Positions 1-9,127 are shown, counted from the first letter of the stretch. The stretch is 64,000 nucleotides of DNA from Chloroflexota bacterium (GCA_022820025.1 JAJEGF010000030.1:92227-156226), one strand, 5' to 3'. The notes: generated by a model not told the origin, from the letters alone. Numbers and translations: made by a program.

Positions 1-129
1 CCCGCGGAAATCGCCGGGGAGGTGGCCGACGCCGCCCGCGAAGTCATCGCCGACGAAACCCGGCGCAAGGCCTACGCCGACTCGCCGGACTTCACGATCC
101 AGGGCTACCGCAAGCTGCTCGGCTTATAG
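1..129 (+). CDS. C-terminal end of an unidentified protein (5' end outside window)
   Basis: Frame 1 is open from the first base to a TAG at 127-129 and encodes 42 residues rich in Ala, Glu and Arg, ending in QGYRKLLGL. The high third-position GC matches the neighbouring genes, so this looks like a genuine gene end. A glycosyltransferase starts about 90 bp downstream on the same strand, so this may be part of the same operon. The fragment is too short to assign a family. Confidence 0.6.
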   Translation, partial: PAEIAGEVADAAREVIADETRRKAYADSPDFTIQGYRKLLGL

Positions 130-215
130 CGTCGCGGCACCCCGGCCGTGGCGCCCGTTGACAGCCGCAAGGCACGGGCGGGGGCGGAGCCATGGGCTCC
201 GTCAAGGCGGTAAAC

Positions 216-1364
216 ATGCGAGTAGCCGTGGACGCCGTTGCCGCCGGCTCCGGCCTGCTGCCCGGCGCCGGTCCCCTGCGCCACACCACCGTCAACCTCG
301 TCGCCGCGCTCGCGGATTTGGCGCCTGACACCACCTGCCACGTCTTCTGCCCGGCCTTCGCCGTCCTCGACGAACTCACCGGTCGCCCCAACGTCTTGGT
401 CCACCCGCTTCGCGCCGCCGTCCGTAATCGCCCCATCCGGATTCTCTACCAGCACACCGCCTACGCCCACGCCCTCCGTCGCGTCCGCCCGCACGTCACC
501 CTGCACACCGTCAACGTCGCGCCAGTCACAGGTCCGCGGCCCCGCGTCGTCATGCTCCGTTCCCTGCAGGGATTCACCCACGCGCGCCAATTCGGCGGCT
601 TGCGACGCTGCTACTTGCAGTCCGCGCTCCGTCGCTCGCTGCTCGCTGCCGATCGCGTGGTCGCCGGTTCCTCGGCTTCTGCCCACGACGCGCTGCGCCT
701 GCTGGACCTCGATCCGAACCGCCTTCGCGTCATCCCCCACGGCCTGGCCCCGCACATCGCCAGCGCCCTCGACAAGCCGCTTCCGGAATGCCAAACGCAA
801 CGTCCCTACCTGCTCGCCGCCTCCACCCTATACGGCCACAAGAACTATCCGCGCCTGCTGCAGGCGTTCGAATTGCTCCGTCGACGCAACGCGATTCCGC
901 ACGAACTGCACATCGCCGGCGCCGACGCCGATCTCACCGCCGCCGACCTCCGTCGCATGGCCAAGGATCTGGGCGTAGGCGACGCCGTGAAGCTCCTCGG
1001 CCCTGTCCCCCACGACCGCATCGGCCCCTTGTACCAACAGGCCGACGCCCTGGTCTACGTCTCCCTCGCCGAAACCTTCGGCCACCCGCCCCTGGAAGCC
1101 ATGGCCTGTGGCTGCCCCGTCATCGCGTCCAACACGACCTCCCTGCCCGAAATCACCGGCGGCGCGGCCGAGCTGGTCGACCCGACCGACGTGCAGGCCA
1201 TCGCCGCAGCCATCGAACGCGTCGTCACCCAACCACGGCGCCGAGCCGAACTAGTGGCCCGCGGTAGGCAGCGCGCCCAGGACTTCACCTGGGCCCGCAC
1301 CGCCGAAAGCCTGCTGGCCGTCCTGCACGAAGCCGCCGACTCGACAGCGTCAACCAGTCGCTAG
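216..1364 (+). CDS. Family 1/GT4-type glycosyltransferase
   Basis: About 382 residues with the two-Rossmann-fold layout of GT-B glycosyltransferases. The N-terminus MRVAVDAV is followed by a GAGPLRHTT-type loop. The C-terminal half carries the donor-binding signature ETFGHPPLEAMACGCPVIAS (about residue 290), typical of GT4 enzymes that transfer a sugar from an NDP-sugar to a glycan or lipid. I chose ATG 216, which starts directly at the first beta strand with an AAGGCGG-like site just upstream; ATG 192 would add eight residues. The 3' end overlaps the convergent DUF72 gene by four bases. Acceptor and product cannot be told from sequence. Confidence 0.85.
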   Translation: MRVAVDAVAAGSGLLPGAGPLRHTTVNLVAALADLAPDTTCHVFCPAFAVLDELTGRPNVLVHPLRAAVRNRPIRILYQHTAYAHALRRVRPHVTLHTVNVAPVTGPRPRVVMLRSLQGFTHARQFGGLRRCYLQSALRRSLLAADRVVAGSSASAHDALRLLDLDPNRLRVIPHGLAPHIASALDKPLPECQTQRPYLLAASTLYGHKNYPRLLQAFELLRRRNAIPHELHIAGADADLTAADLRRMAKDLGVGDAVKLLGPVPHDRIGPLYQQADALVYVSLAETFGHPPLEAMACGCPVIASNTTSLPEITGGAAELVDPTDVQAIAAAIERVVTQPRRRAELVARGRQRAQDFTWARTAESLLAVLHEAADSTASTSR

Positions 1365-2194
1365 CTGTTTGAGTAACCCCGCCGCTCAAGCTCCGCGGCC
1401 ATCCGCATCGCCGCCTCAACCCGATTCGGACCCTTCTTGTTGTAGAAAATCACGTAGCTGGCCGTCTCCGGCCCGTGCCGTGCCATAACCAGATCCGCCA
1501 GTTCGCCGATCTCAGAGTCCGTGTAGACGTGCCCCGCCCGCAGCGCCCGTCGCTCGCGAGCCGCGACCTCGCCGGCATCGTCGCGTCCCATGAAGCGGTA
1601 GTAGGCAACGTTCGGCGCCGTCAGTTCACGTACGGGTTCGGGCAGCCCGGCAGCCGCCGCGCGAGGCTCGTCGGGAATCACCATCGCCAGGCCGAGCGCC
1701 CGCAGCCGCTCCACCGTCTCGGCACCACGTTCACCCTCCAGCCAGCTCGCATGCCGAAACTCAATCGCAACCGGATCTTCACCTAATCCATCCCGCAGGG
1801 CGGCCAGGTGCTCGTACGTCTCGGGTCGCGGGCGCACGTTCGCGCCCAACTGCACCAGGAAACCGCCAAACTTCCCGGCCTCCCGCAACGGCCGCACGCC
1901 TTCGTACTGGTTCTTGATGTACTCGGCCGCGAGCCGCGAGTCCCGCGGCCGGTTCGCCACCGCCCGGTGCGCCTTCACCAGGAACCTGAACGCCTCCGGC
2001 GTCTGCTGGGCCCACTGCGCGTAGACCGACGGTTCGATACGCCGATAAAAGCTGGCGTTGACCTCCACTAGCGCCAGCCGGGACGCGTAGTACGCCAATC
2101 GCTCTGCCGCCTTCGTCCCCCGCGGATAGAACCCCGTGTGGTCCGACCAATTGGCCGTACCGACCCAAACGCGACCGGCGCCAGGCTCAGACAT
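1361..2194 (-). CDS. DUF72 (YecE-like) family protein
   Basis: About 277 residues. The start VWVGTANWSDHTGFYP, the segment LVEVNASFYR, and KAHRAV then FGGFLVQL are the hallmarks of the DUF72/YecE TIM-barrel family. The C-terminal FYNKKGPNRVEAAMRMA is also typical of it. The biochemical function is not established. ATG 2194 (MSEPGAG) starts close to the conserved strand; an upstream ATG at 2227 would add 11 low-complexity residues. It is transcribed convergently with the glycosyltransferase and overlaps it by four bases. Confidence 0.85.
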   Translation of the reverse strand: MSEPGAGRVWVGTANWSDHTGFYPRGTKAAERLAYYASRLALVEVNASFYRRIEPSVYAQWAQQTPEAFRFLVKAHRAVANRPRDSRLAAEYIKNQYEGVRPLREAGKFGGFLVQLGANVRPRPETYEHLAALRDGLGEDPVAIEFRHASWLEGERGAETVERLRALGLAMVIPDEPRAAAAGLPEPVRELTAPNVAYYRFMGRDDAGEVAARERRALRAGHVYTDSEIGELADLVMARHGPETASYVIFYNKKGPNRVEAAMRMAAELERRGYSNS

Positions 2195-2530
2195 CAGCGG
2201 GGCTGTCTCCTCGGAGCGGCGCCGCACGCCGCGCGTGCTTTCGCGAAACCGCGCGGAGGAGATTCCGACGGCGCGTCGGAGGCACGGCCGCCAGCCTTCG
2301 CCGCCGGCCGTGGCGGCAGGGGGATGCCCACGGCCCTCAACAGCGCGTCCGGCTTTCAGCCGACCTCTGGCAGCGAATCGCTGGCGGGCGGGTTGTAGGG
2401 GGTTGCCGCGCCGCCGGAATCTTCCTCACACGGTCAACTCAATATACCGTACAAAAAGCGAACGTCAAGCTCGAAACCCGCTTTGCTCTCGCCGTTGCTA
2501 CGATGCGGCACCAGCTTCAAGGTCAACCCC
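2195..2530. other. Intergenic region between divergent genes
   Basis: About 340 bp separate the divergent DUF72 and epimerase starts, so promoters for both should lie here. The only AT-rich patch is at about 2440-2460, which contains ATATACCGTACAAAAAGC. A GC-rich inverted repeat of the CACGGCCG type lies at about 2281-2330. I see no convincing coding sequence, RNA gene or riboswitch. Confidence 0.4.
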
Positions 2531-3397
2531 ATGGCCCGCCCCAAGGTTCTCGTCACCGGCGCCGCCGGCTACGTGGCGGCCCAGATGCTGCCCACCCTTC
2601 GCGAACGCTACGACTGCACCCTCATCGACGTCACCACCACCGACCGCGACGGTGGTGAGGTTCCCGGCGTCCAGGTCCAGAGCATGTTGGACGACCGCGA
2701 AACCCTCCGCCCGCTCTTCACCGGCTGCGACGCGGTCATCCACCTGGCCTTCATTCGCCGCACCGAGGACGTCCGCGAGCACTTCGAGGGCGAGATGGAC
2801 AACATCCGCATGGCCTACAACGTCTTCCGGCTGTCGCTGGAAGAGAACGTCCGCCGCGTCGTGATGGCCAGCTCCAACCACGCCGCCGACTTCTACGAGC
2901 ACCTGCTGCGCAGCCGCGAGATGGACATGCTGCAAGCCACCAACGACATCCGCCCGCTCTCCGACAACTACTACGGCTGGGCCAAGGAGTCCTACGAGCA
3001 CCTGGGCTTCGTCTTCGCCACCGGCACGCTCGGCCGCAGGCTCCAGAACGTCCACATCCGCATCGGCGCCCCTCGCCAGCTCGATCCCACCGAGCTGTCG
3101 GGCGACATCCAGGGCTATTCCGTCCGCCGCAACCTGGGCGCCTACATCAGCCCGCGCGACCTGACCCAGCTCTTCGTCAAGTCCATCGAAACCGAGAACA
3201 TCGACAACGAGTGGGGCGTTCCCTGGCAGGTCTTCTACGGCATCTCCGACAACACCCGCTCCTTCTGGGGTCTTGAGAACGCCCGCCGCGTCATCGGCTA
3301 CGCGCCGGAGGATGACTCCGAGGTCACCTGGGCCCGCGAGGTGCACGACAACCTCACGTCCAAGGGCGTGGTCGGACGCGTCGGCCAGGCGCCATGA
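2531..3397 (+). CDS. NAD(P)-dependent sugar epimerase/dehydratase (extended SDR)
   Basis: 288 residues. The Rossmann motif VTGAAGYVA lies near the N-terminus, the strand MASSNHAADF carries the catalytic Ser, and YYGWAKESYEHLG supplies the YxxxK active site. This resembles NAD-dependent epimerases and uronate dehydrogenase-like proteins. ATG 2531 (MARPKVLVTG) is preferred over ATG 2483, whose extra 16 residues precede the first beta strand. The stop overlaps the next gene as ATGA, so translation of the creatininase-like gene is probably coupled. This suggests a two-gene sugar or sugar-acid operon. The substrate is not predictable. Confidence 0.85.
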   Translation: MARPKVLVTGAAGYVAAQMLPTLRERYDCTLIDVTTTDRDGGEVPGVQVQSMLDDRETLRPLFTGCDAVIHLAFIRRTEDVREHFEGEMDNIRMAYNVFRLSLEENVRRVVMASSNHAADFYEHLLRSREMDMLQATNDIRPLSDNYYGWAKESYEHLGFVFATGTLGRRLQNVHIRIGAPRQLDPTELSGDIQGYSVRRNLGAYISPRDLTQLFVKSIETENIDNEWGVPWQVFYGISDNTRSFWGLENARRVIGYAPEDDSEVTWAREVHDNLTSKGVVGRVGQAP

Positions 3398-4275
3398 GCA
3401 TGGACCCGCCCGTGGAACGCCGTTGGGAACGCTGCCGGCCCCAGCAGATCTGGGACGCCCTGGCCGAGTTCCCTTGCGTCTACGTGCCGTCCGGACCTCT
3501 GGAATGGCACGGCCGCCAGAACGCCGTAGGCCTGGATGCCGTGAAGTCCACCGCCATCTGCCGACGGGCCGCCGAATGCACCGGCGGGCTCGTCTATCCG
3601 ACTGTCTTTCTCGGCGCCTGGGAGGTCCCGTGGCCGTTGGGCATGCCCGCGGCTCCCGACCTGATCCAGTCCAACACGCAGACCATCCTCGACTACCTGG
3701 CCTATCGACGCGCCGCGCTCGACGCCATGCGGCAGTCCGACCTCCTGGTCCTCGCCGCCGTGGACGCACACCTGCTCAGCGACTTCGACAAGCCGATGGA
3801 CCACGCGGCCGCCATCGAGACCTCCATCATGATGTACCTCGAACCCGAAACCGTGGACCTGGCCGCCCTCGATCCGGCCCCCGACCAGTGGCCCGAAGGC
3901 GTCGGCGGCGACGACCCGCGCACCCACGCCAGCCGCGAGAAGGGCCGCCACTACGCCGAAACCCTGATCGACCGCATCACCGATGCCGCCCGCCGCCTCG
4001 TGGCGCTGGACGACCCCGTCGAACGACGCAAGCACCGCCAGTGCGTCGCGCAACAGGTGACCCTGGACGACATGGTTGTGTACTGGCGCGCCTACCTGGC
4101 CTCGGCCGATTCGCCCGGCAAGACACCGGACGAGTCCTGGAACGAGCACCTGGAGGCGTTCCGCGTGGGCGATTACGACCGCGCCCTGCAGGCCGGCGGC
4201 AAGTCGATCGAGGCCGCCCGCCGGGCCACCGCCGGCCGCCGCCCCGCCGGTCGTGAAGGCGAACGCTACGTCTGA
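3394..4275 (+). CDS. Creatininase-family amidohydrolase-like protein
   Basis: 293 residues. GPLEWHGRQNAVGLD matches the creatininase metal motif (E, H and D ligands), and DHAAAIETS matches the second HAGxxETS motif. The usual GHGGN block between them is replaced by LAAVDAHLL, so metal coordination or substrate may differ from characterised creatininases. The gene overlaps the upstream epimerase by four bases (ATGA), placing it in the same operon and hinting at sugar lactone or amide hydrolysis rather than creatinine turnover. Family membership is likely; the reaction is unknown. Confidence 0.7.
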   Translation: MSMDPPVERRWERCRPQQIWDALAEFPCVYVPSGPLEWHGRQNAVGLDAVKSTAICRRAAECTGGLVYPTVFLGAWEVPWPLGMPAAPDLIQSNTQTILDYLAYRRAALDAMRQSDLLVLAAVDAHLLSDFDKPMDHAAAIETSIMMYLEPETVDLAALDPAPDQWPEGVGGDDPRTHASREKGRHYAETLIDRITDAARRLVALDDPVERRKHRQCVAQQVTLDDMVVYWRAYLASADSPGKTPDESWNEHLEAFRVGDYDRALQAGGKSIEAARRATAGRRPAGREGERYV

Positions 4276-4410
4276 TTTCCCCACAGGCGGGTTCGGTCGA
4301 ATAAGATAGGGCCGCCCAAAAGAGGCGATACCGCACCGACCCAAGCATCCCGGCCCGCTCTAGCCGCGCGCCGCACTGTCGACACCGACCAAGGGAGCCA
4401 CACGACCGCC

Positions 4411-6009
4411 ATGGCAAGCGACAAGAACCTCGACGACCTCGGCCTTACCCACACCGGCGACATCCACTGGAACCTCAGCACCGCCGCGCTGTACGAGCAC
4501 GCGGTGCGAAACGGCGAGGCCGAACTCAGCAACTACGGCCCGCTGATCGCCATGACGACCCCACACACCGGGCGCTCGCCCAGCGACAAGTGGGTCGTGC
4601 AGGACGACGGAAACAAGGACGAAGTGTGGTGGGGTCCCAACAACCAGCCGTTCGACGAGGCCAAGTTCGAGCCGCTGTTTGCCCGCGCCTGCGCCTTCGC
4701 GCAGGGCCGCGACCTGTACGTGCAGGACCTCTACGCCGGCGCCGACGCCCGGTACCGGCTGCCGGTGCGCTTCGTCACGGCGTATGCCTGGCACAGCTTG
4801 TTTGTCCGCAGCTTGTTCATTCATCCCACGGCCGAGGAACTGGAGAACCACGACCCGCAGTTCACGGTGGTGAACCTTTCGCCGTTCCAGGCCGACCCGG
4901 CCGTGGACGGCACCGGCACCGAGACCTTCATCGTCGTCAACTTTGCCCGCAAGCTGGTCGTGATCGGCGGGACGCGCTACGCGGGCGAGAACAAGAAGTC
5001 CATCTTTACCGTCATGAACTACCTGTTGCCCCAGCAGGGCGTGCTGCCCATGCACTGCTCGGCCAACGTGGGATCGGACGGCGAGACGGCCCTCTTTTTC
5101 GGCCTGTCGGGCACCGGCAAGACCACCCTCTCCATGGACCCCGACCGCCCGCTCATCGGCGACGACGAGCACGGCTGGAGCGACGTGGGCATCTTCAACT
5201 TCGAGGGCGGCTGTTACGCCAAGACCATCAAGCTCTCCGCCGAGAACGAGCCCGAAATCTACGCCACCACCCGCCAGTTCGGCACCGTGCTCGAAAACGT
5301 GCCGATGGACCCGGACACTCGCATGGTCGACCTCGACTCCGAGGAGATCACCGAGAACACCCGCGGCGCCTACCCGCTGACGCAGTTGACCAACGTGGTT
5401 CCCGACGGCCTCGGCCGCCACCCGCGCAACGTCGTGTTCCTGGCCGCCGACGCCTTTGGCGTGCTGCCGCCAATCTCGCGCCTCACGCGCGATCAGGCCA
5501 TGTACCACTTCCTGCTCGGCTACACCGCCCGCGTGGCCGGCACCGAGCGGGGCGTCACCGAGCCTGAGGCCACCTTCAGCGCCTGCTTCGGCGCCCCGTT
5601 CCTGCCGCGTCCGCCCAGCGTCTACGCCGAAATGCTCGGCGAGAAGCTGGACGAGCACGGCTCAACCGTCTGGCTGGTCAACACCGGCTGGACCGGCGGC
5701 CCGGCCGGCGAAAGCGACCGCATCTCGCTGCCCTACACCCGCGCCATCCTCGGCGCCGCCCTCTCCGGCGCGCTGGACGACGTGCCCTACGTCACCGACG
5801 AGATCTTCGGCCTCCAGGTCCCCACCGCCTGCCCCGGCGTCCCCGACGACGTGCTGAACGCCCGCGGCCAGTGGTCCGACCCGGCTCGCTACGACGCCCA
5901 GGCCACCGAACTCGCCGCCCTCATGCACAACGCCTTCAAACCCTTCGCCCCCGGCGTCTCCCAGGCAGTCCGCGACGCCGCCCCCCTGGCGGCACGGCCA
6001 GCGGGGTAG
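4411..6009 (+). CDS. pckA: Phosphoenolpyruvate carboxykinase (ATP)
   Basis: 532 residues, the normal length for the ATP-dependent enzyme, which converts oxaloacetate plus ATP to PEP, CO2 and ADP in gluconeogenesis. The kinase-1a P-loop GLSGTGKTT is at residues 231-239, and the kinase-2 motif IGDDEHGWSD follows at 249-258. RYAGENKKSIF and the C-terminal NTGWTGG also match the family. The gene is monocistronic: about 135 bp of upstream gap and a strong hairpin downstream at 6039. Confidence 0.96.
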   Translation: MASDKNLDDLGLTHTGDIHWNLSTAALYEHAVRNGEAELSNYGPLIAMTTPHTGRSPSDKWVVQDDGNKDEVWWGPNNQPFDEAKFEPLFARACAFAQGRDLYVQDLYAGADARYRLPVRFVTAYAWHSLFVRSLFIHPTAEELENHDPQFTVVNLSPFQADPAVDGTGTETFIVVNFARKLVVIGGTRYAGENKKSIFTVMNYLLPQQGVLPMHCSANVGSDGETALFFGLSGTGKTTLSMDPDRPLIGDDEHGWSDVGIFNFEGGCYAKTIKLSAENEPEIYATTRQFGTVLENVPMDPDTRMVDLDSEEITENTRGAYPLTQLTNVVPDGLGRHPRNVVFLAADAFGVLPPISRLTRDQAMYHFLLGYTARVAGTERGVTEPEATFSACFGAPFLPRPPSVYAEMLGEKLDEHGSTVWLVNTGWTGGPAGESDRISLPYTRAILGAALSGALDDVPYVTDEIFGLQVPTACPGVPDDVLNARGQWSDPARYDAQATELAALMHNAFKPFAPGVSQAVRDAAPLAARPAG

Positions 6010-6038
6010 CGAAGAGACCGCGTTCCGTCCCTGACGCT

Positions 6039-6072
6039 GCGACCCGGCACCGTAACTGCGGTGCCGGGTCGC
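6039..6072 (+). terminator. GC-rich hairpin downstream of pckA
   Basis: A perfect 14-bp inverted repeat (GCGACCCGGCACCG with its complement), arms 6039-6052 and 6059-6072, has a 6-nt loop. It lies 30 bp after the pckA stop. No T-tract follows, so it may act as a pause, a 3' stabiliser, or a terminator of the U-less kind. Confidence 0.7.
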
Positions 6073-6139
6073 GTAGGATTGTGTGGTTGAAGCGCTTGCC
6101 CGACCTGCACGGCTCTGGTAGCGACACGGCGGGATACCG

Positions 6140-7345
6140 ATGCTCACGCACGTAGAGATCGAGGGATTCAAGAGCTTCGGTTCGCCCTCGTCCCGTCTTG
6201 ACTTCGGCCCTCTCAACCTTCTTGTCGGTCCTAACGCATCCGGCAAGTCAAATTTTTTGGCCGCCCTTGAGTTCCTCCAGACAGCGATCATCAGCGACGT
6301 CGAGACCGCAGTCAATGAGTTCGGCGGCATCTCCGAAATTTGGAACAAGCGTATTAGAGATTACGATCGTTCGTTTCCAATACACATTCGCATCCGCGAC
6401 TCTGCACCTGAAATGCTTGAGCCGTATGGATTTCCAAAGCATCGGCTTACGTCGTACAACTACGATCTTTCACTCGCTTTACGATCCGAGCATGAGCCAC
6501 CGGTAATTCAATCAGAGCGTATCTATGCGAGAATCAATAATATATCAGGGGAACGTTTCATTTATCAGATGAATAGAAGTGGCTCGTCTGTGAGGGTCGA
6601 AGATGCACTTGCTTCACGTGGTTCTCAAACCCGGAATTTTGCAGTCTATCGCTTAGCATCCGGAAGATCGGTAGCTGGTCTAACTTTCGACTATATTCCC
6701 CTTATAGTGTGGTCTCGTATTCGAGAGTGGAAATTTTACCACATCGACGCTTCTATAGCCAGGCAAGCCTATCGCGAAAACCCTGAAGCAGACCTCGGTT
6801 GCTTCGGAGAAAACCTGGCAGTCGTAGTGAATCGGCTAAAGCAACAAGGCGACGGAAGGAAGTTCACGGCCATTGAGGAAGCACTGCGTGGGATGGTGCC
6901 TGGATTCGAACATGTGCTGCCGGTCTCCATAGGTGCAAAGCTAGGTTTTCAGATTGCGGAGAGTAACGTTAGAAGCAGATTCAATGCAGGGTCTGTGTCC
7001 GATGGAACTGTACGTCTTCTGGCATTGCTTACCATACTGCTATCGTCGAGGCAAGGTGACTTGATCGCTATCGAGGAGCCTGAGAATGGTCTTCACCCGC
7101 ATATTACGCCGGATATTATAGAGTTACTTAGGATCTGTTCGAACGATGGTGGCCAGATTTTTGCGACGACACATAATCCGGCTTTTCTTGATGAAGCGAA
7201 GCCGGAAGAGGTATTTCTTTGCGACAAGATGGATGGCTTCACGCAGGTCGTGCGTGCGTCATCGTTGCCCGACATTCATGCCTTTGGCCGCTCGTTCTCT
7301 TTAGGTGAACTCTGGGAGCAGGGAGCCCTTGGGGGTATACCCTGA
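6140..7345 (+). CDS. AAA/SMC-like ATPase (OLD/RecF-type, DUF4276 partner)
   Basis: 401 residues. MLTHVEIEGFKSF is followed by the Walker A segment VGPNASGKSNFLA (about residues 32-44). Near the C-terminus are the signature and Walker B run SDGTVRLLAL then LIAIEEPENGLHPH, and the H-loop TTHNPAFLDE. This is the layout of the AAA_15/AAA_21 ATPases found in OLD, AbiL-like and PARIS-like phage-defence pairs. Base composition falls clearly below that of pckA upstream and the lactonase downstream, which suggests transfer. The stop lies eight bases before the DUF4276-like start, so the two are an operon. A defence role is inferred from family and pairing. Confidence 0.8.
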   Translation: MLTHVEIEGFKSFGSPSSRLDFGPLNLLVGPNASGKSNFLAALEFLQTAIISDVETAVNEFGGISEIWNKRIRDYDRSFPIHIRIRDSAPEMLEPYGFPKHRLTSYNYDLSLALRSEHEPPVIQSERIYARINNISGERFIYQMNRSGSSVRVEDALASRGSQTRNFAVYRLASGRSVAGLTFDYIPLIVWSRIREWKFYHIDASIARQAYRENPEADLGCFGENLAVVVNRLKQQGDGRKFTAIEEALRGMVPGFEHVLPVSIGAKLGFQIAESNVRSRFNAGSVSDGTVRLLALLTILLSSRQGDLIAIEEPENGLHPHITPDIIELLRICSNDGGQIFATTHNPAFLDEAKPEEVFLCDKMDGFTQVVRASSLPDIHAFGRSFSLGELWEQGALGGIP

Positions 7346-7353
7346 CAATCGGA

Positions 7354-7926
7354 GTGGGAGTCGAGGGTCCTTCCGATCGCGCCTTTTTTGAAAAGGTGCT
7401 GCATCGGGAGTTCCAAGGTATTCGGTTTGATATCCGTGCGATGAAGAATCGACCGAAGTTGCTTCGTAGAGCTCCAGACTTGGTTGATAGCTTTCGAAGT
7501 CTTCACTATCCACTTGCAATAATTGTAGTTGACCGAGATTCCGATCCTTGTGCTTCAGTAACGGTCCATGAGTTTGATGGAAATCTTGTGAGTGCGACCC
7601 GTATGGAGCTGTGCCAGCGAGATCTGTTCATTTGCGTGGCGGCTGTAGAGCTAGAGTCATGGTATCTGGCCGATCAAGAAGCTATTCGACACGCCATACC
7701 CGGAGCCACTTATTCCGCGCCAGTGGAAACCAGTCATGTGGGGGCCGCATCTACTCTCCGCAGGCTATGGAGAGACGCTGGAGGGTCAGGACAACCTAGA
7801 GGGACTAAACCCCAGCTTGCAAGATCTGTGGCGGAGCACTTTGATCCCGCGAGGGCGCGGCGGCACTCCGAGTCGTTTGCGTACTTCTGGGACCGAGTCA
7901 CGGTCGCGATCAACAGATCGTCATGA
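7354..7926 (+). CDS. DUF4276-like (TOPRIM-type) partner protein
   Basis: 190 residues. VEGPSDRAFFEKVL and the strand IIVVDRDSDP give the Glu and Asp-x-Asp pattern of TOPRIM-like nucleases, and VAAVELESWYLAD is the conserved centre of DUF4276. Start: no ATG is available. GTG 7354 gives MGVEGPSD, but the strand just before it (TLTIGV) is in frame and hydrophobic, so an unusual upstream start, or coupling from the ATPase stop at 7343-7345, is possible. It shares the lower GC of the ATPase. Probable nuclease effector of a two-gene defence system, by analogy. Confidence 0.65.
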   Translation: MGVEGPSDRAFFEKVLHREFQGIRFDIRAMKNRPKLLRRAPDLVDSFRSLHYPLAIIVVDRDSDPCASVTVHEFDGNLVSATRMELCQRDLFICVAAVELESWYLADQEAIRHAIPGATYSAPVETSHVGAASTLRRLWRDAGGSGQPRGTKPQLARSVAEHFDPARARRHSESFAYFWDRVTVAINRSS

Positions 7927-8003
7927 CTCATTCTTATTCGATTGTTGTCGCACCCCTTGATCAATGAAGTCGGGACGGACTAAGGAATTCGGCTTGACCG
8001 CGC

Positions 8004-8032
8004 TTGACAAACCGTGCCCGTTTGCTTGAAAT
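8004..8032 (+). promoter_or_regulatory. Candidate sigma-70-type promoter for the lactonase gene
   Basis: A perfect -35 TTGACA at 8004-8009 is followed after 17 bp by TGAAAT at 8027-8032 (four of six matches to the -10 consensus). It lies 34 bp upstream of the lactonase ATG at 8066, with AGGAG at about 8041. Position and spacing are good; activity is untested. Confidence 0.5.
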
Positions 8033-8065
8033 GCTTGACTAGGAGAATTCAATCCACTTCACAGC

Positions 8066-9127
8066 ATGACCACCCAGTACCTCGCCTTCATCGGCACCTA
8101 CACCACCGGCGACAGCGAAGGCATCTACACCTATCGGTTCGATTCGGGTACCGGCGCCCTGGAGCGTCTGAGCGTCGTTGGCGGCATTTCCAACCCGTCG
8201 TGGGTGGAGATCTCGCCGTCAGGCCGAAACCTCTACGCCGTCGGCGAGGAGACGCATGGCGTCATCAAGGCCTACGCCATCGACCCCGCCACCGGCGCCC
8301 TGACCTACCTGAACGAGCAGCTCACCGGCGGCCGGGTCCCCTGCCACATCAGCGTCGACCCCACCGAGTCCTACGCGCTGCTGGCCAACTACGGCAGCGG
8401 CAGCGTGGCCATGCTGCCGATCCAGGCGGACGGAAGCCTGGCCCCGCTGACTGGCTTCGTTCAGCACCAGGGCTCCAGCATCCACCCCCTGCGGCAGACC
8501 GGACCGCACGCCCACTCGATCATTCTTGACGCCGCGAACGGCCGCGCCTTCGCCCCCGATCTCGGCATCGACAAGCTGCTGGTCTACGACCTCGACCTGG
8601 ACAGCGGCACGCTGGCGCCCCACGAAATCTCCTGGGTCCGCACCCCGGCCGGCGCCGGACCGCGGCACTTCGATATCCATCCCAACGGCCAATTCGCCTA
8701 CCTGATCAACGAGCTGGCGTCCTCCATCACCGTCCTGCGCTACTACGCGGACCTTGGCGTGTTCGGCGAAATCGAGACCGTCAGCACCCTGCCCGACGAC
8801 TTCGACGGCGAGACCACCTGCGCCGACATCCACGTCGCGCCCTCCGGCAAGTTCGTCTACGGCTCCAACCGCGGCCACGACAGCATCGCCATGTTCGCCA
8901 TCGACCAGGCCACCGGCCGCCTCACCGGCCTTGGCCAGGAATCCACCCAGGGTCAGACCCCCCGCAACTTCGCCATCGACCCCTCCGGCGCCTGGCTCCT
9001 CGCCGCCAACCAGGACACCAGCACCATCGTCACCTTCCGCATCCACCCCCAAACCGGCCACCTCCACTCCACCGGCCAGGTAACCAACATCCCCAACCCC
9101 GTCTGCATCAAACTCCTGCCGGTCTGA
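8066..9127 (+). CDS. Lactonase family protein (seven-bladed propeller, 6-phosphogluconolactonase-like)
   Basis: 353 residues. The N-terminus AFIGTYTTGDSEGIYTYRF, and recurring blade motifs such as NPSWVEISPSGRNLYAV, GPHAHSI, GPRHFDIHPNGQFAYLINE and PRNFAIDPSGAWLLAAN, identify the YbhE/lactonase beta-propeller family. These hydrolyse sugar lactones such as 6-phosphogluconolactone. No signal peptide is visible, so it should be cytoplasmic. The last 130 bp are duplicated as a broken copy at 11224-11351, a scar of the duplication that produced the four downstream YIP1 genes. Confidence 0.85.
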   Translation: MTTQYLAFIGTYTTGDSEGIYTYRFDSGTGALERLSVVGGISNPSWVEISPSGRNLYAVGEETHGVIKAYAIDPATGALTYLNEQLTGGRVPCHISVDPTESYALLANYGSGSVAMLPIQADGSLAPLTGFVQHQGSSIHPLRQTGPHAHSIILDAANGRAFAPDLGIDKLLVYDLDLDSGTLAPHEISWVRTPAGAGPRHFDIHPNGQFAYLINELASSITVLRYYADLGVFGEIETVSTLPDDFDGETTCADIHVAPSGKFVYGSNRGHDSIAMFAIDQATGRLTGLGQESTQGQTPRNFAIDPSGAWLLAANQDTSTIVTFRIHPQTGHLHSTGQVTNIPNPVCIKLLPV

